NCBI RefSeq assembly: GCF_020164955.1
Contig: NZ_JAIUHG010000018.1
Location: forward strand, 62,001-126,000
Source: Mesorhizobium sp. CA8
GTDB taxonomy: Bacteria; Pseudomonadota; Alphaproteobacteria; Rhizobiales; Rhizobiaceae
Direction: 5' to 3'
Length of the DNA: 64,000 nt
Shown here: piece by piece, positions 54,066 through 62,760 of the stretch
Numbering within the stretch: the stretch's first letter is position 1
Layout of the letters: each line of letters starts with the position of its first letter
Position numbers and translations under genes: made by a program
Notes under the pieces: model-generated
What the model was told of the DNA's origin: nothing
Seen by the model: only the letters and a program-made list of their open reading frames with translations
The model's database searches: none

Positions 54066-54884
54066 ATGGCGGGTGGACAGGGCCTGATGGCCGGTAAGCG
54101 GGGCCTGATCCTGGGTGTCGCCAACAATCGGTCGATCGCTTTCGGCATCGCCAAGGCTTGCGTCGATCACGGCGCCGAAATCGCGCTGACCTATCAGGGC
54201 GAGGCCTTCAAGAAGCGCGTGGAGCCGCTCGCGGCTGAGCTCAACGCGCATGTCGCCGGCCATTGCGACGTCACCGACCCGGAAAGCCTCGACGCCGTCT
54301 TCGCCGATATCGCCAGGCACTGGGGCAAGCTCGACTTCCTCGTCCACGCCATCGCCTTCTCCGACAAGGACGAGCTCACCGGCCGCTATGTCGAGACGAC
54401 CCGCGACAATTTCCTCCGCACCATGGACATCTCGGTCTATTCCTTCACCACCATCGCCAAGCGCGCCGAGCCGCTGATGACCGATGGCGGCTCGCTGTTG
54501 ACGCTGACCTATTACGGCGCCGAGAAGGTGATGCCGCATTACAACGTCATGGGCGTCGCCAAGGCGGCGCTGGAAGCAAGCGTGCGCTATCTCGCAGTCG
54601 ATCTCGGTGCCAAGAAGATCCGTGTCAACGCAATCTCCGCCGGTCCGATCAAGACGCTGGCCGCCTCCGGCATCGGTGATTTCCGCTATATCCTGAAGTG
54701 GAACGAGTACAATTCGCCGCTGAAGCAGACGGTCACCCAGGAAGAAGTCGGCGATTCCGGCGTCTATTTCCTGTCGGACCTGTCGCGCGGCGTGACCGGC
54801 GAGGTCCATCATGTCGATTCCGGCTACCATGTCGTCGGCATGAAGGCGGTCGACGCGCCGGATATCTCGACCGTCAAGGACTGA
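54066..54884 (+). CDS. fabI: Enoyl-[acyl-carrier-protein] reductase (NADH)
   Basis: A 272-residue FabI-type reductase of fatty-acid synthesis. LILGVANNRSIAFGIAKA is the variant cofactor loop, LVHAIAFSDK and the catalytic Tyr-x6-Lys in HYNVMGVAKAALE are present, and AISAGPIKTLAASGI follows. The first ATG at 54066 is used; an ATG seven codons later is possible. The next gene is 55 bases downstream. Confidence 0.95.
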   Translation: MAGGQGLMAGKRGLILGVANNRSIAFGIAKACVDHGAEIALTYQGEAFKKRVEPLAAELNAHVAGHCDVTDPESLDAVFADIARHWGKLDFLVHAIAFSDKDELTGRYVETTRDNFLRTMDISVYSFTTIAKRAEPLMTDGGSLLTLTYYGAEKVMPHYNVMGVAKAALEASVRYLAVDLGAKKIRVNAISAGPIKTLAASGIGDFRYILKWNEYNSPLKQTVTQEEVGDSGVYFLSDLSRGVTGEVHHVDSGYHVVGMKAVDAPDISTVKD

Positions 54885-54939
54885 TCCTTACCTTCGCCTA
54901 TCCTTCGTCCCAGGCCCTGGCCCGACCTTGGAAGACCTG

Positions 54940-55527
54940 ATGTATCCGCTCGCCTACATCGCGCGTCACGGTCAGACCGAGTGGAATGCCGAGCACCGCC
55001 TGCAGGGCCAGGCCGACACCGACCTCAATACGTTCGGTCGCAAGCAGGCGACGCGCAATGGCCTACGGTTGGCGGAACTCGTCAGAAATCCTGCGGATTT
55101 CGACTTTGTCGCCAGCCCGATGCGGCGCACGCGTGAGACGATGGAGCTGATGCGCGAAGCTATGGGGCTCGATCCCTCCGGCTACCGCACCGATCCGCGC
55201 CTGGTCGAGATAAGTTTCGGCGACTGGCAGGGCTTCACCTTCGCCGAACTGGAGAAGCGTGCCCCCGGTTCAACGGACGGCCGCCGCCACGCCAAGTGGG
55301 ACTTCCAGCCGCCGGGCGAGGGCGCGGAAAGCTACGAGATGCTGCTCGCGCGGATAAAGCCCTGGTTCGACGCGCTGCGCCAGCCGACCGTCTGCGTCAC
55401 CCATGGCGGCGTCATGCGCTGCTTCTTCCGCTTGGTCACCGGCATTTCCAAGCAGGAGGCCGCCAGCCTCGAAATCCCACAGGACCGCTTGCTTCGGCTG
55501 GAGGGCCGGAGCTTGGAGTGGCTTTAA
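54940..55527 (+). CDS. Histidine phosphatase family protein (phosphoglycerate mutase-like)
   Basis: A 195-residue protein with the RHGQTEWN motif near the N-terminus (ARHGQTEWNAEHRLQGQADT), SPMRRTRETMEL, and the second catalytic His in VCVTHGGVMRCFF. Many such proteins are broad phosphatases. ATG at 54940 is chosen over TTG at 54928. It follows fabI closely and may share its transcript; substrate unknown. Confidence 0.9.
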   Translation: MYPLAYIARHGQTEWNAEHRLQGQADTDLNTFGRKQATRNGLRLAELVRNPADFDFVASPMRRTRETMELMREAMGLDPSGYRTDPRLVEISFGDWQGFTFAELEKRAPGSTDGRRHAKWDFQPPGEGAESYEMLLARIKPWFDALRQPTVCVTHGGVMRCFFRLVTGISKQEAASLEIPQDRLLRLEGRSLEWL

Positions 55528-55579
55528 CAATTCGCGCCCTGGCAAATTCAGGTCAGGCCGAGCAGAGAAGGCTGGATTC

Positions 55580-55722
55580 GAGAACCGGCCTACGCCGGCC
55601 GTAGCCTTCGTGGCGCGGAGACCCTCATGAGAGCTTCGGGCGGCGAAGGCCGGAGCGGAGCGTACTTTCGGTACGCGAGCACCGGAAGCGCAGGAAGCCG
55701 CCCTTCGCAGGCCGGCCTCACC
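55580..55722. repeat. Intergenic repeat with nested hairpins
   Basis: A GC-rich element between convergent genes with several inverted blocks; the clearest is GCGTAC (55660-55665), loop TTTCG, GTACGC (55671-55676). GCTTCGGGCGGCGAAGGC and GCCGCCCTTCGCAGGCCGGC flank it. This type of element is common between rhizobial genes and may act as a bidirectional terminator. Confidence 0.6.
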
Positions 55723-55727
55723 TGAGT

Positions 55728-55991
55728 TTAGTTCTGGTCGCTGTCGGGCAACTGCATATCCGTCACGACATTCTCGCCATTGGTCACGTCATAGGCAATG
55801 ACGATGTCCATGCCGGGCTTCAGCGAGTCGAGATCGGTCTCGGCGTTGAGCTTATAGGCCTTGCCGTCGTCAAGCGTCAGCGTCAGCGTGTCCTTGTCGA
55901 CCTTCTTGATCAGGCCTTCGGTCTGGCCGGCGAACGCGGCGGCGGTGGAAATCAGCAACATGGCGCAGGCGGCGCCAATCAGGGTACGCAT
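55728..55991 (-). CDS. DUF1344 small exported protein
   Basis: An 87-residue protein with a signal peptide (MRTLIGAACAMLLISTAAAF, cut near AFA) and a DUF1344-like mature domain (QTEGLIKKVDKDTLTLTLDD, LKPGMDIVIAYDV) of small beta-barrel character. Probably periplasmic; function unknown. Confidence 0.85.
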   Translation of the reverse strand: MRTLIGAACAMLLISTAAAFAGQTEGLIKKVDKDTLTLTLDDGKAYKLNAETDLDSLKPGMDIVIAYDVTNGENVVTDMQLPDSDQN

Positions 55992-56124
55992 CGTCGTCCT
56001 CTTTGGTCATTGCGCCGGCTGGTCAGCGGCGGATCCTCAACGGCGGATGGGAAGAGAGCAGAAACCAACCGAATGTGTCAAAACTAAATCCGCCACATCA
56101 CAGTTTGATGCATCCGATCACCGT

Positions 56125-56153
56125 TTGACCACTGTGGAAAACGCCAATAGAAG
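56125..56153 (+). promoter_or_regulatory. Candidate sigma-70 promoter of aroC
   Basis: TTGACC (56125-56130), 17 bases, then TAGAAG (56148-56153), 44 bases before the aroC start. The -35 is good and the -10 is weak. Confidence 0.4.
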
Positions 56154-56196
56154 GCAACCTTAACCGGGTTCCCTCGCCGGGGCAGGGCGTATTCTC

Positions 56197-57306
56197 ATGT
56201 CGCACAACACATTCGGCCATCTCTTTCGCGTCACCACCTGGGGTGAAAGCCATGGCGCGGCGCTCGGCTGCGTTGTCGACGGCTGCCCGCCCGGCATCCG
56301 CTTCAAGCGCGAGGACATCCAGGCCGAGCTCGACCGTCGCCGCCCCGGCCAGTCGCGCTTCGTCACCCAGCGCCGCGAGCCGGACGAGGTCAAGATCCTG
56401 TCCGGCTTCATCCTAGACGAGGACGGCGAGACGATGATCACCGCCGGCACGCCGGTGTCGATGCTGATCGAGAATGTCGACCAGCGCTCCAAGGACTATG
56501 GCGAGATTGCCCGCCAATACCGGCCAGGCCATGCCGATTATACCTACGACGTCAAATACGGGCTGCGCGACCACCGCGGCGGAGGCCGCTCCTCGGCGCG
56601 CGAGACGGCAGCGCGGGTGGCGGCCGGCGCCCTGGCGCGCAGGATAGTGCCCGGCATGACGGTTCGCGGCGCGCTGGTGTCGATGGGCGAAAAGTCGATC
56701 GACCGCGCCAACTGGAACTGGAATTTCGTCGCCGACGCCGAGAACCCGTTCTTCACCCCGGATCCGGCCTCGGTCCCGGTCTTCACCGCTTATCTCGACG
56801 GCATCCGCAAGGCGGGCTCTTCGGTCGGCGCGGTGATCGAGATCGTCGCCGACGGCGTGCCGCCCGGCCTCGGCGCGCCGATCTACGCCAAGCTCGACCA
56901 GGACATCGCGTCCGGCCTGATGTCGATCAACGCCGTCAAGGGCGTTGAGATCGGCAACGGTTTCGAGGCGGCCCGCATCACCGGCGAACAGAACGCCGAT
57001 GAGATGCGCATGGGCAATGACGGCAAGCCGGTGTTCCTGTCCAACAATGCCGGCGGTATCCTCGGCGGCATCTCGACCGGCCAGGCGATCGTCGCCCGCT
57101 TCGCCGTCAAGCCGACCTCCTCGATCCTGACCCCACGCCAGTCGATAGACAAGGACGGCAAGGATGTCGAGGTGATGACCAAAGGCCGCCACGACCCGTG
57201 CGTCGGCATCCGCGCCGTGCCGATCGGCGAGGCGATGGTTGCCTGCGCGATTGCCGATCATTATCTGCGGCACAGAGGACAGACAGGGAGGGGAGCAGGG
57301 GAGTAA
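56197..57306 (+). CDS. aroC: Chorismate synthase
   Basis: A 369-residue enzyme that forms chorismate from EPSP using reduced flavin. It begins MSHNTFGHLFRVTTWGESHG (signature 1), with GCVVDGCPPGIRF, DHRGGGRSSARETAARVAAG (signature 2 region), and GGILGGISTGQAIVARFAVK near the C-terminus. Normal length. The TAA stop at 57304 coincides with the start of an octamer repeat array. Confidence 0.97.
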   Translation: MSHNTFGHLFRVTTWGESHGAALGCVVDGCPPGIRFKREDIQAELDRRRPGQSRFVTQRREPDEVKILSGFILDEDGETMITAGTPVSMLIENVDQRSKDYGEIARQYRPGHADYTYDVKYGLRDHRGGGRSSARETAARVAAGALARRIVPGMTVRGALVSMGEKSIDRANWNWNFVADAENPFFTPDPASVPVFTAYLDGIRKAGSSVGAVIEIVADGVPPGLGAPIYAKLDQDIASGLMSINAVKGVEIGNGFEAARITGEQNADEMRMGNDGKPVFLSNNAGGILGGISTGQAIVARFAVKPTSSILTPRQSIDKDGKDVEVMTKGRHDPCVGIRAVPIGEAMVACAIADHYLRHRGQTGRGAGE

Positions 57307-57402
57307 GGCAGTAGGGCAGTAGGGCAGTAGGCTAACGCCTGCCCGGTGGCCAAAACTTTTTCCTTTCCCCTATTCCCTTACTGCCCTATTCCCCTACTCC
57401 CT
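57304..57402. repeat. Inverted octamer arrays between aroC and ribB
   Basis: Left arm TAAGGCAGTAGGGCAGTAGG with three units of GGCAGTAG, right arm CTATTCCCTTACTGCCCTAT and TCCCCTACTCCC, the reverse-complement unit in a degenerate form. As at 47048, the array begins at the stop codon of the upstream gene and ends shortly before the next start (57423). Confidence 0.85.
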
Positions 57403-57422
57403 TGCGAGCGAAGCGAGCGCCG

Positions 57423-58523
57423 ATGCCATACGACCAGAAGAAGATCGTCGAAGCGATCCGTGCCTTCGAGCGCGGCGAGATCGTCGTCGTCATGGACGAT
57501 GACGGGCGCGAGAACGAGGGCGACCTGATCGTCGCCGCCGTCCATTGCACGCCGGAGAAGATGGCCTTCATCGTCCGCAACACCTCCGGCATCGTCTGCA
57601 CGCCGATGCTGCGCGAGGACGCGAGGCGGCTGAACCTCGCGCCGATGGTGGCGGATAATGATTCCGCCCACACCACCGCCTTCACCGTCAGCGTCGATTT
57701 CAAGCACGGCACGACGACCGGCATTTCCGCCGACGACCGCACGCTCACCGTGCGCAACCTTGCCAACGGCAATGTCGGCCCCTCGGATTTCGTGCGCCCC
57801 GGCCACATCTTCCCGCTGATCGCGCGCGAAGGCGGCGTCTTGATGCGCTCCGGCCATACGGAAGCCGCGGTCGATCTCTGCAAGCTCGCCGGCCTGCCCC
57901 CGGTCGGCGTCATTTCCGAACTGGTCAACGACGACGGCACGGTCAAGCGCGGGCCGCAAGTGCAGGCCTTCGCCGAGGAACATGGGCTGAAGCAGGTCTC
58001 GGTCGCCGACCTGATCGCTTATCGGCAGCGCAAGGAGACGCTGGTCGAACGCGTCGCCTGCTCCGACATCGACACGCCCGGCGGCAAGGCGCAGGCCTTC
58101 ACCTACACGCTGCCTTGGGATTCCATGCACCATCTCGCGGTCGTCTTCGGCGACATCCGCGATGGCGAGGAGGTGCCGGTACGGCTGCATTCGGAAGATG
58201 TCGTCACCGACGTCTTCGGCACCAGCCACCGGCTCGACGGCATCATGAAGGCGATGGGCGAGCGCAGGCGCGGCGTCATCGTCTATCTGCGCGAAGGCTC
58301 GGTCGGTGTCGCCCATCAGGAGCGCAAGCGGCCCGCGAGTGGCGACGGCGAGGACCACGAGGAAGCCCGCCGCCGCGAGAACGAATGGCGCGAGATCGGG
58401 CTCGGCGCCCAGATCCTCAAGGACCTGGGCATCTCCTCGATCAACCTGATCGCCTCGCGCGAGCGCCACTATGTCGGGCTTGAGGGGTTTGGCATTCACA
58501 TCGCCAAGACGGAAATTCTGTAG
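57423..58523 (+). CDS. ribB: 3,4-dihydroxy-2-butanone 4-phosphate synthase with degenerate GTP cyclohydrolase II-like domain
   Basis: A 366-residue riboflavin-pathway protein. The N-terminal domain (1-205) is a normal RibB: VVVMDDDGRENEGDLIVAAV, TPEKMAFIVRNTSGIVCTP, and RPGHIFPLIAREGGVLMRSG with active-site residues. The C-terminal domain (215-366) has the RibA fold pattern (IGLGAQILKDLGISSINLIA) but lacks the three zinc-binding cysteines: the region expected as a CxxxxxxxxxxCxC motif reads SEDVVTDVFGTSHR. It is therefore probably not active as GTP cyclohydrolase II. ATG at 57423 is chosen. Confidence 0.92.
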   Translation: MPYDQKKIVEAIRAFERGEIVVVMDDDGRENEGDLIVAAVHCTPEKMAFIVRNTSGIVCTPMLREDARRLNLAPMVADNDSAHTTAFTVSVDFKHGTTTGISADDRTLTVRNLANGNVGPSDFVRPGHIFPLIAREGGVLMRSGHTEAAVDLCKLAGLPPVGVISELVNDDGTVKRGPQVQAFAEEHGLKQVSVADLIAYRQRKETLVERVACSDIDTPGGKAQAFTYTLPWDSMHHLAVVFGDIRDGEEVPVRLHSEDVVTDVFGTSHRLDGIMKAMGERRRGVIVYLREGSVGVAHQERKRPASGDGEDHEEARRRENEWREIGLGAQILKDLGISSINLIASRERHYVGLEGFGIHIAKTEIL

Positions 58524-58661
58524 GCCTCGAAGGGTTGACGAGGTCCTACAGCGGTCCGCCGGCCTGGCTGGCTGACCGAAAGCCTGCGCGACGGAGGCGA
58601 TGTCGCAGGCCGTCGGATAACTGCCAACGTCTGCGACGATGATCGGACGGCCGAATAGCCG

Positions 58662-59882
58662 TCACTCCGCCGCAACCACCGCCTCGCCCCTGTCCGCCTC
58701 GCAATCCTCCGTCGCCAGCCGGCATTGGCCGGCCAGCACCGTGACCAGCGCGATTGCTCCGGCCGCGACCGAAACCCAGAACCCGTTCTGCGGTCCGAAA
58801 GTGTCGACCATCCAGCCGGCGGCGAAGGAGCCCAGCGCCATGCCGATGCCGATCCCGGTCGTCACCCAGGTGACACCTTCGGTGAGCATCGCCGGCGGCA
58901 CGTGGCGCTCGATCAGGCCGAAGGCGGTGATGAAGGTCGGCGAGATCGCGACGCCGCTGACGAACACCGCGAGCGCGAGCGTCGGCACCGTGTCGGCGAA
59001 GAGCAGTGGCAAGGTGGTGAGTGCGATCACGGTGACCGCGAGTGCCAATTGCCGTTGCAGCGGCGCCTTGAGGCTGAGCGCGCCGACGATGATGCCGAGC
59101 ACGAAGGATCCCAGCGCATAGACGCCGATGACGAGGCTTGCCGCCTCAGGTTGGCCAAGCTCTTTGGTGATGGCGACTGTGGTGACTTCCGTCGTGGCGA
59201 AGGTCGCGCCGACGAAGATCAGCGCGAAAGTGATGATCTGCACCGGCCGCAGGCGGATCGCCGACCCGGCCGCGCCATGTTCGGCCGGGCGGACCGGCGG
59301 CTCGGACGAGCGCTGCAGCAGGAATGCCGCCGAGCCGAGCGCAAGCAGCAACGTGCTGACCACCATGCCGGCTTCGGGAAACAGCGCCGCGCTCAGGCCC
59401 ACCGACAGCGAGGCGCCGGCGACATAGACCAGTTCGTCGGCGGCCGATTCGAAGGCAAACGCCGTGTTGAGCTCCGGCCGGTTGCGGAAGATCTCGGTCC
59501 AGCGCGCCCTGACCAGGGCCGGGATGCTGGGCATGGCGGCGGCAAGCAACGCCGACAGGAACAACGTCCAGACCGGCCAATGCCGGTTGGCCGCGACGAC
59601 CAATGTCGCGAAGGAAAGCACCGAAACGAGCGTCATCGGCGCGGCGATCGCCGTCTGGCCGCGCCGATCCACCAGCCGCGACACCTGCGGCGACAGGAAG
59701 GCGTTCACCAGCGCGTATGTGGCCGAGACGGCGCCGGCCAGCCAATATTCGCCATGTGTTTGTGACAGCATTGCCACGATGCCGATCGGCGCCATGGCGA
59801 TCGGTAAGCGCGCGATGAAAGCCGCCGCGGCAAAGCCTTTCGTGCCGGGAGCCCGAAAGATGTCCGAATAAGGGTTTCGCAT
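58662..59882 (-). CDS. MFS transporter controlled by the divergent TetR gene
   Basis: A 406-residue inner-membrane protein with about 12 helices and the inter-helix loop SRLVDRRGQTAIAAPM typical of MFS family A loops. A C-terminal short acidic tail follows. ATG at 59882 (MRNPYSDIFR) is used. It is divergent from a TetR gene with three palindromes between them, the standard layout of an inducible efflux pump. The substrate is unknown. Confidence 0.9.
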   Translation of the reverse strand: MRNPYSDIFRAPGTKGFAAAAFIARLPIAMAPIGIVAMLSQTHGEYWLAGAVSATYALVNAFLSPQVSRLVDRRGQTAIAAPMTLVSVLSFATLVVAANRHWPVWTLFLSALLAAAMPSIPALVRARWTEIFRNRPELNTAFAFESAADELVYVAGASLSVGLSAALFPEAGMVVSTLLLALGSAAFLLQRSSEPPVRPAEHGAAGSAIRLRPVQIITFALIFVGATFATTEVTTVAITKELGQPEAASLVIGVYALGSFVLGIIVGALSLKAPLQRQLALAVTVIALTTLPLLFADTVPTLALAVFVSGVAISPTFITAFGLIERHVPPAMLTEGVTWVTTGIGIGMALGSFAAGWMVDTFGPQNGFWVSVAAGAIALVTVLAGQCRLATEDCEADRGEAVVAAE

Positions 59883-59918
59883 GGTCCTGCTCCTCGACAA
59901 GGGTGAATGCCGCAACTA

Positions 59919-59933
59919 CATACGCAGCGTATG
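59919..59933. promoter_or_regulatory. TetR operator palindrome 1
   Basis: CATACGCAGCGTATG, matching CATACG-NNN-CGTATG exactly; 37 bases before the MFS start. Confidence 0.75.
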
Positions 59934-59947
59934 AAAGTCAGATAATT

Positions 59948-59962
59948 CATACGCCGCGTATG
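59948..59962. promoter_or_regulatory. TetR operator palindrome 2
   Basis: CATACGCCGCGTATG, the same CATACG-NNN-CGTATG pattern, 29 bases from the first. Confidence 0.75.
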
Positions 59963-59970
59963 TCAATTGG

Positions 59971-59985
59971 CATACGAGGCGTATG
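59971..59985. promoter_or_regulatory. TetR operator palindrome 3
   Basis: CATACGAGGCGTATG, the same pattern, 23 bases from the second and 18 bases before the tetR start. Confidence 0.75.
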
Positions 59986-60002
59986 AGAATAGGTCCAGGG
60001 CC

Positions 60003-60596
60003 ATGCACAAACCGCGCAAGGACATGATCGCCGAGACGCGCGCCAAGCTGATCGCGGCCGCCCGCCATGCCTTTGGCACGATTGGCTATGCCGAGGCCTC
60101 GATGGACGATTTCACCGCTTCGGCCGGCCTGACGCGCGGCGCGCTCTACCACCATTTCGGCGACAAGAAGGGGCTGTTGCAGGCGGTGATCGCCGAGATC
60201 GATGGCGAGATGGCCTTGCGGGTGAATGAGGTGGCTTCGAAAGCGCCCACCCGCTGGCAGCATTTCGTCGACGAATGCACCACCTATATCGAGATGGCGC
60301 TGGAGCCGGAAATCCAGCGCATCATGTTCCGCGACGGCCCGGCGGTGCTCGGCGACCCGGCACAGTGGCCGAACGCCAATGCCTGCACCGCCTCGATGAC
60401 CGAGCATCTGACCAGGCTGCAGGAAGAGGGCGTGGTCGTTCCGGAGCTTGATCCCGAGACGACCTCACGGCTGATCAATGGCGCCAGCAGCCAGGCCGCG
60501 CAGCGCATCGCCAATTCGAAGGATCCGGAAGCCACCTCGAAGAAGGCGATCGCGGCCTTCAAGCAATTGCTCGAAGGCTTGCGCAAGAAGCCATGA
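60003..60596 (+). CDS. TetR-family transcriptional regulator
   Basis: A 197-residue regulator with an N-terminal helix-turn-helix (residues 10-56: TRAKLIAAARHAFGTIGYAE, FTASAGLTRGALYHHFGDKK) and a ligand-binding helical domain. ATG at 60003 (MHKPRKDMIAE) is used; a longer start at 59967 would run through an operator. It probably represses itself and the divergent MFS pump through the three palindromes. Confidence 0.92.
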   Translation: MHKPRKDMIAETRAKLIAAARHAFGTIGYAEASMDDFTASAGLTRGALYHHFGDKKGLLQAVIAEIDGEMALRVNEVASKAPTRWQHFVDECTTYIEMALEPEIQRIMFRDGPAVLGDPAQWPNANACTASMTEHLTRLQEEGVVVPELDPETTSRLINGASSQAAQRIANSKDPEATSKKAIAAFKQLLEGLRKKP

Positions 60597-60705
60597 CGGT
60601 TCGCTTGGGTAAGCAAGCCACCGGGTTGTGCACCGGTTTCGGGCCGGCGCAACCCTGCCGTGATTGACAATCGCCGGGGCAAGCGCATCCTCCACCGCCA
60701 ACTCT

Positions 60706-60809
60706 TACAGCGCCGAGCGTTCTTTGAACGCGCAAAAAACGCTGTAAAAGTTTAATTCGGCGCATGATCCCTTTTCCGAAAATCGATTCCGATTTTCGGG
60801 GTCATGCGC
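60706..60809. repeat. RIME-like two-hairpin rhizobial repeat
   Basis: First hairpin with arms TACAGCG (60706-60712) and CGCTGTA (60740-60746). Second with arms GCGCATGA (60760-60767) and TCATGCGC (60802-60809) and an inner CCGAAAATC/GATTTTCGG stem. This two-hairpin mosaic is a very common element in Rhizobiales. It ends 21 bases before the next start. Confidence 0.8.
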
Positions 60810-60829
60810 GGGGTGTGGGAGTCGGGGCC

Positions 60830-61813
60830 ATGTGGGACTTCAGCATTGGCCGGTCTGTGTCGATCATGATGCGGACATGGCCGTTCATCATCTTTCGCAT
60901 GATCGTCTATTTCGGCATCACGGTCGCCTACATCATGGCGACTGGTACCGGCGCCAGCGTCGGTTACGGCGTCGGGCACATCTCGACCGATCCCGACGGT
61001 CCGATGTCGTTTGCGCTGTGGGGCGGCGTGGTCGGCTTCGGCGTCGTCTCGATCGCCGTCTACTGGATCCGCGAATACATCCTCTATGTGCTGAAAGCGG
61101 GCCATATCGCCGTCATGGTGCATCTGATCGACGGTCATGATGTGCCCGACGGCCAGGGCCAGATCGCCTATGCGAAGGAAGTGGTCACCCAGCGCTTCGC
61201 CGAGGCCAACATCCTTTTCGTCGTCGACCAGCTGGTCAAGGGCGCCATCCGCGCCATCACCGGCGTGATCGGCGGCATCGCCGCCTTCCTGCCCATTCCG
61301 GGACTGAGCGGCGTGGTCAGCTTCATCAACACGGTGATCCGCCTGTCGCTGACCTATGTCGACGAGATCATCCTCGGCTACAACATCCGCATCAATTCGA
61401 GTTCGCCATTCGAGACGGCAAGACAAGGCGTGGTGCTCTACGCGCAGAACGGCAAGCACATGGTCAAGAACGCCGTCTGGATGGCGGTGATCATGTGGGG
61501 CGTGTCCTTCGTCATCTTCCTGTTGATGCTGGCACCCGCGGCCGCCATTCTGTGGGTAATGCCGGGCCAGCTTGCCGGCTGGGCTTTCGTGCTCGCCATC
61601 GTCTTTGCCTGGGCCTTCAAGGCAGCCTTCATCGAGCCCTTCGCCATCGCCTCCCTGATGCAGGTCTATTTCGAAGCCATCGAAGGGCAGGCGCCCAATC
61701 CCGAATGGGACCGCCGGCTCGCCGAGACCTCGTCCAAATTCAGGGAACTGCGCGACAAGGCGCTGGGCTCTTTCGGCGCCGGCTCGCGCTGGGATACCCC
61801 GAGAGCCGCCTGA
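60830..61813 (+). CDS. Conserved multi-pass membrane protein, unknown function
   Basis: A 327-residue protein with hydrophobic segments near residues 20-45, 60-85, 140-165, 225-260 and 262-285, plus a central charged region (AYAKEVVTQRFAEANILFVV). No recognised domain. ATG at 60830 (MWDFSIGRSVSIMM) is chosen; an ATG at 60764 lies in the repeat element. The stop TGA abuts that of bluB on the other strand. Confidence 0.75.
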   Translation: MWDFSIGRSVSIMMRTWPFIIFRMIVYFGITVAYIMATGTGASVGYGVGHISTDPDGPMSFALWGGVVGFGVVSIAVYWIREYILYVLKAGHIAVMVHLIDGHDVPDGQGQIAYAKEVVTQRFAEANILFVVDQLVKGAIRAITGVIGGIAAFLPIPGLSGVVSFINTVIRLSLTYVDEIILGYNIRINSSSPFETARQGVVLYAQNGKHMVKNAVWMAVIMWGVSFVIFLLMLAPAAAILWVMPGQLAGWAFVLAIVFAWAFKAAFIEPFAIASLMQVYFEAIEGQAPNPEWDRRLAETSSKFRELRDKALGSFGAGSRWDTPRAA

Positions 61814-62545
61814 TCATGGCTCTGATGGGCCGCCAAGCTTTGCGATTGCCGATTTGAGCGGCGCCTCGCCGGCGCCGCGAAACGTCTCGCTCATGACCAG
61901 TTCGGGCAGCGGCAGGCGCTTGCCCCAACCATGCGCCTCGAGGTCCGGCTTCGGCGCGAAGGCCGAGACGCGGCCGACGCAGAGATAGGCGATCGGCGTG
62001 ACATGCTCCGGGATCGACAGAAGTTGCTTCAGCGACTCGGTTTCGATGATGCTCACCCAGCCGACGCCGACACCTTCGGCCCGCGCCGCCAGCCAGAAAT
62101 TCTGCACCGCGCAGACGGTGCTGTAGAGATCCATCTCCGGATTGTGCCAACGCCCGAGAGGCGAGTCCTTCGAGCGCTGCCGGTCGCAGGTGATGCACAG
62201 ATTGAGCGCGCTTTCGCAGATGCCTTCGAGCTTCAGTTTCCTGTAGAGCGCCTGCCGCTCCGCCTCGATCGCCGGTAATTCCTGCTCGCGCGCGGCGAGA
62301 AAAAGGTCACGCACCTGCCGCCGTCTCGCGGGGTCGCGGATGACGATGAAATTCCACGGCTGCATATAGCCGACCGACGGCGCGTGATGCGCGGCGGTGA
62401 GAAGTCGAGCGAGCACACTGTCATCGAGATCGTCGGGGACAAAATGGCTGCGCACGTCGCGCCTGGTGAACATGGCCCGGTAGACCGCGTCGCGCGCCAA
62501 TTGGTCAAAGTCGCCGCCACTCGCGGCGATCGCTGCTGCTGTCAT
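61814..62545 (-). CDS. bluB: 5,6-dimethylbenzimidazole synthase
   Basis: A 243-residue enzyme that converts reduced FMN into the lower ligand of vitamin B12. It has a nitroreductase fold: FTRRDVRSHFVPDDL, AAHHAPSVGYMQPWNFIVIR, CDRQRSKDSPLGRWHNPEMD and EGVGVGWVSIIE are BluB features. ATG at 62545 is used. An upstream cobalamin riboswitch (62590-62760) should repress it when adenosylcobalamin is plentiful. Confidence 0.94.
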   Translation of the reverse strand: MTAAAIAASGGDFDQLARDAVYRAMFTRRDVRSHFVPDDLDDSVLARLLTAAHHAPSVGYMQPWNFIVIRDPARRRQVRDLFLAAREQELPAIEAERQALYRKLKLEGICESALNLCITCDRQRSKDSPLGRWHNPEMDLYSTVCAVQNFWLAARAEGVGVGWVSIIETESLKQLLSIPEHVTPIAYLCVGRVSAFAPKPDLEAHGWGKRLPLPELVMSETFRGAGEAPLKSAIAKLGGPSEP

Positions 62546-62589
62546 CGCTTTCCCCTTGCGACAAGCAGTCCCCCGCCTGACCAAGCGGA

Positions 62590-62760
62590 AGACCATGTCT
62601 GCCGGGCCGGTCTTCTGGCTCGGGATCGTCCCGCATCCGGCGCCTTCCCGTCTTCGACAGTGGCGTTTGCCGGCGCGGTCCCCCTCACAGCGTTGGGCAC
62701 GCCACGGAGTTCAACCGTGTTCCCGATTCTCCCGCGTCGCGGGCACCAGGCAGCGAGGAG
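62590..62760 (-). promoter_or_regulatory. Cobalamin (B12) riboswitch upstream of bluB
   Basis: Read on the minus strand it contains, in order, GCCTGGTGCCCGCGACGCGG, GGGAACACGGTTGAACTCCG, a GGCGTGCCCAACGCTGTGAG core, CACTGTCGAAGACGGGAAGG and the 3' B12 box GAGCCAGAAGACCGGC (62597-62621 in plus coordinates). These match the conserved order of the AdoCbl riboswitch. It lies 45-215 bases before bluB. Confidence 0.88.
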
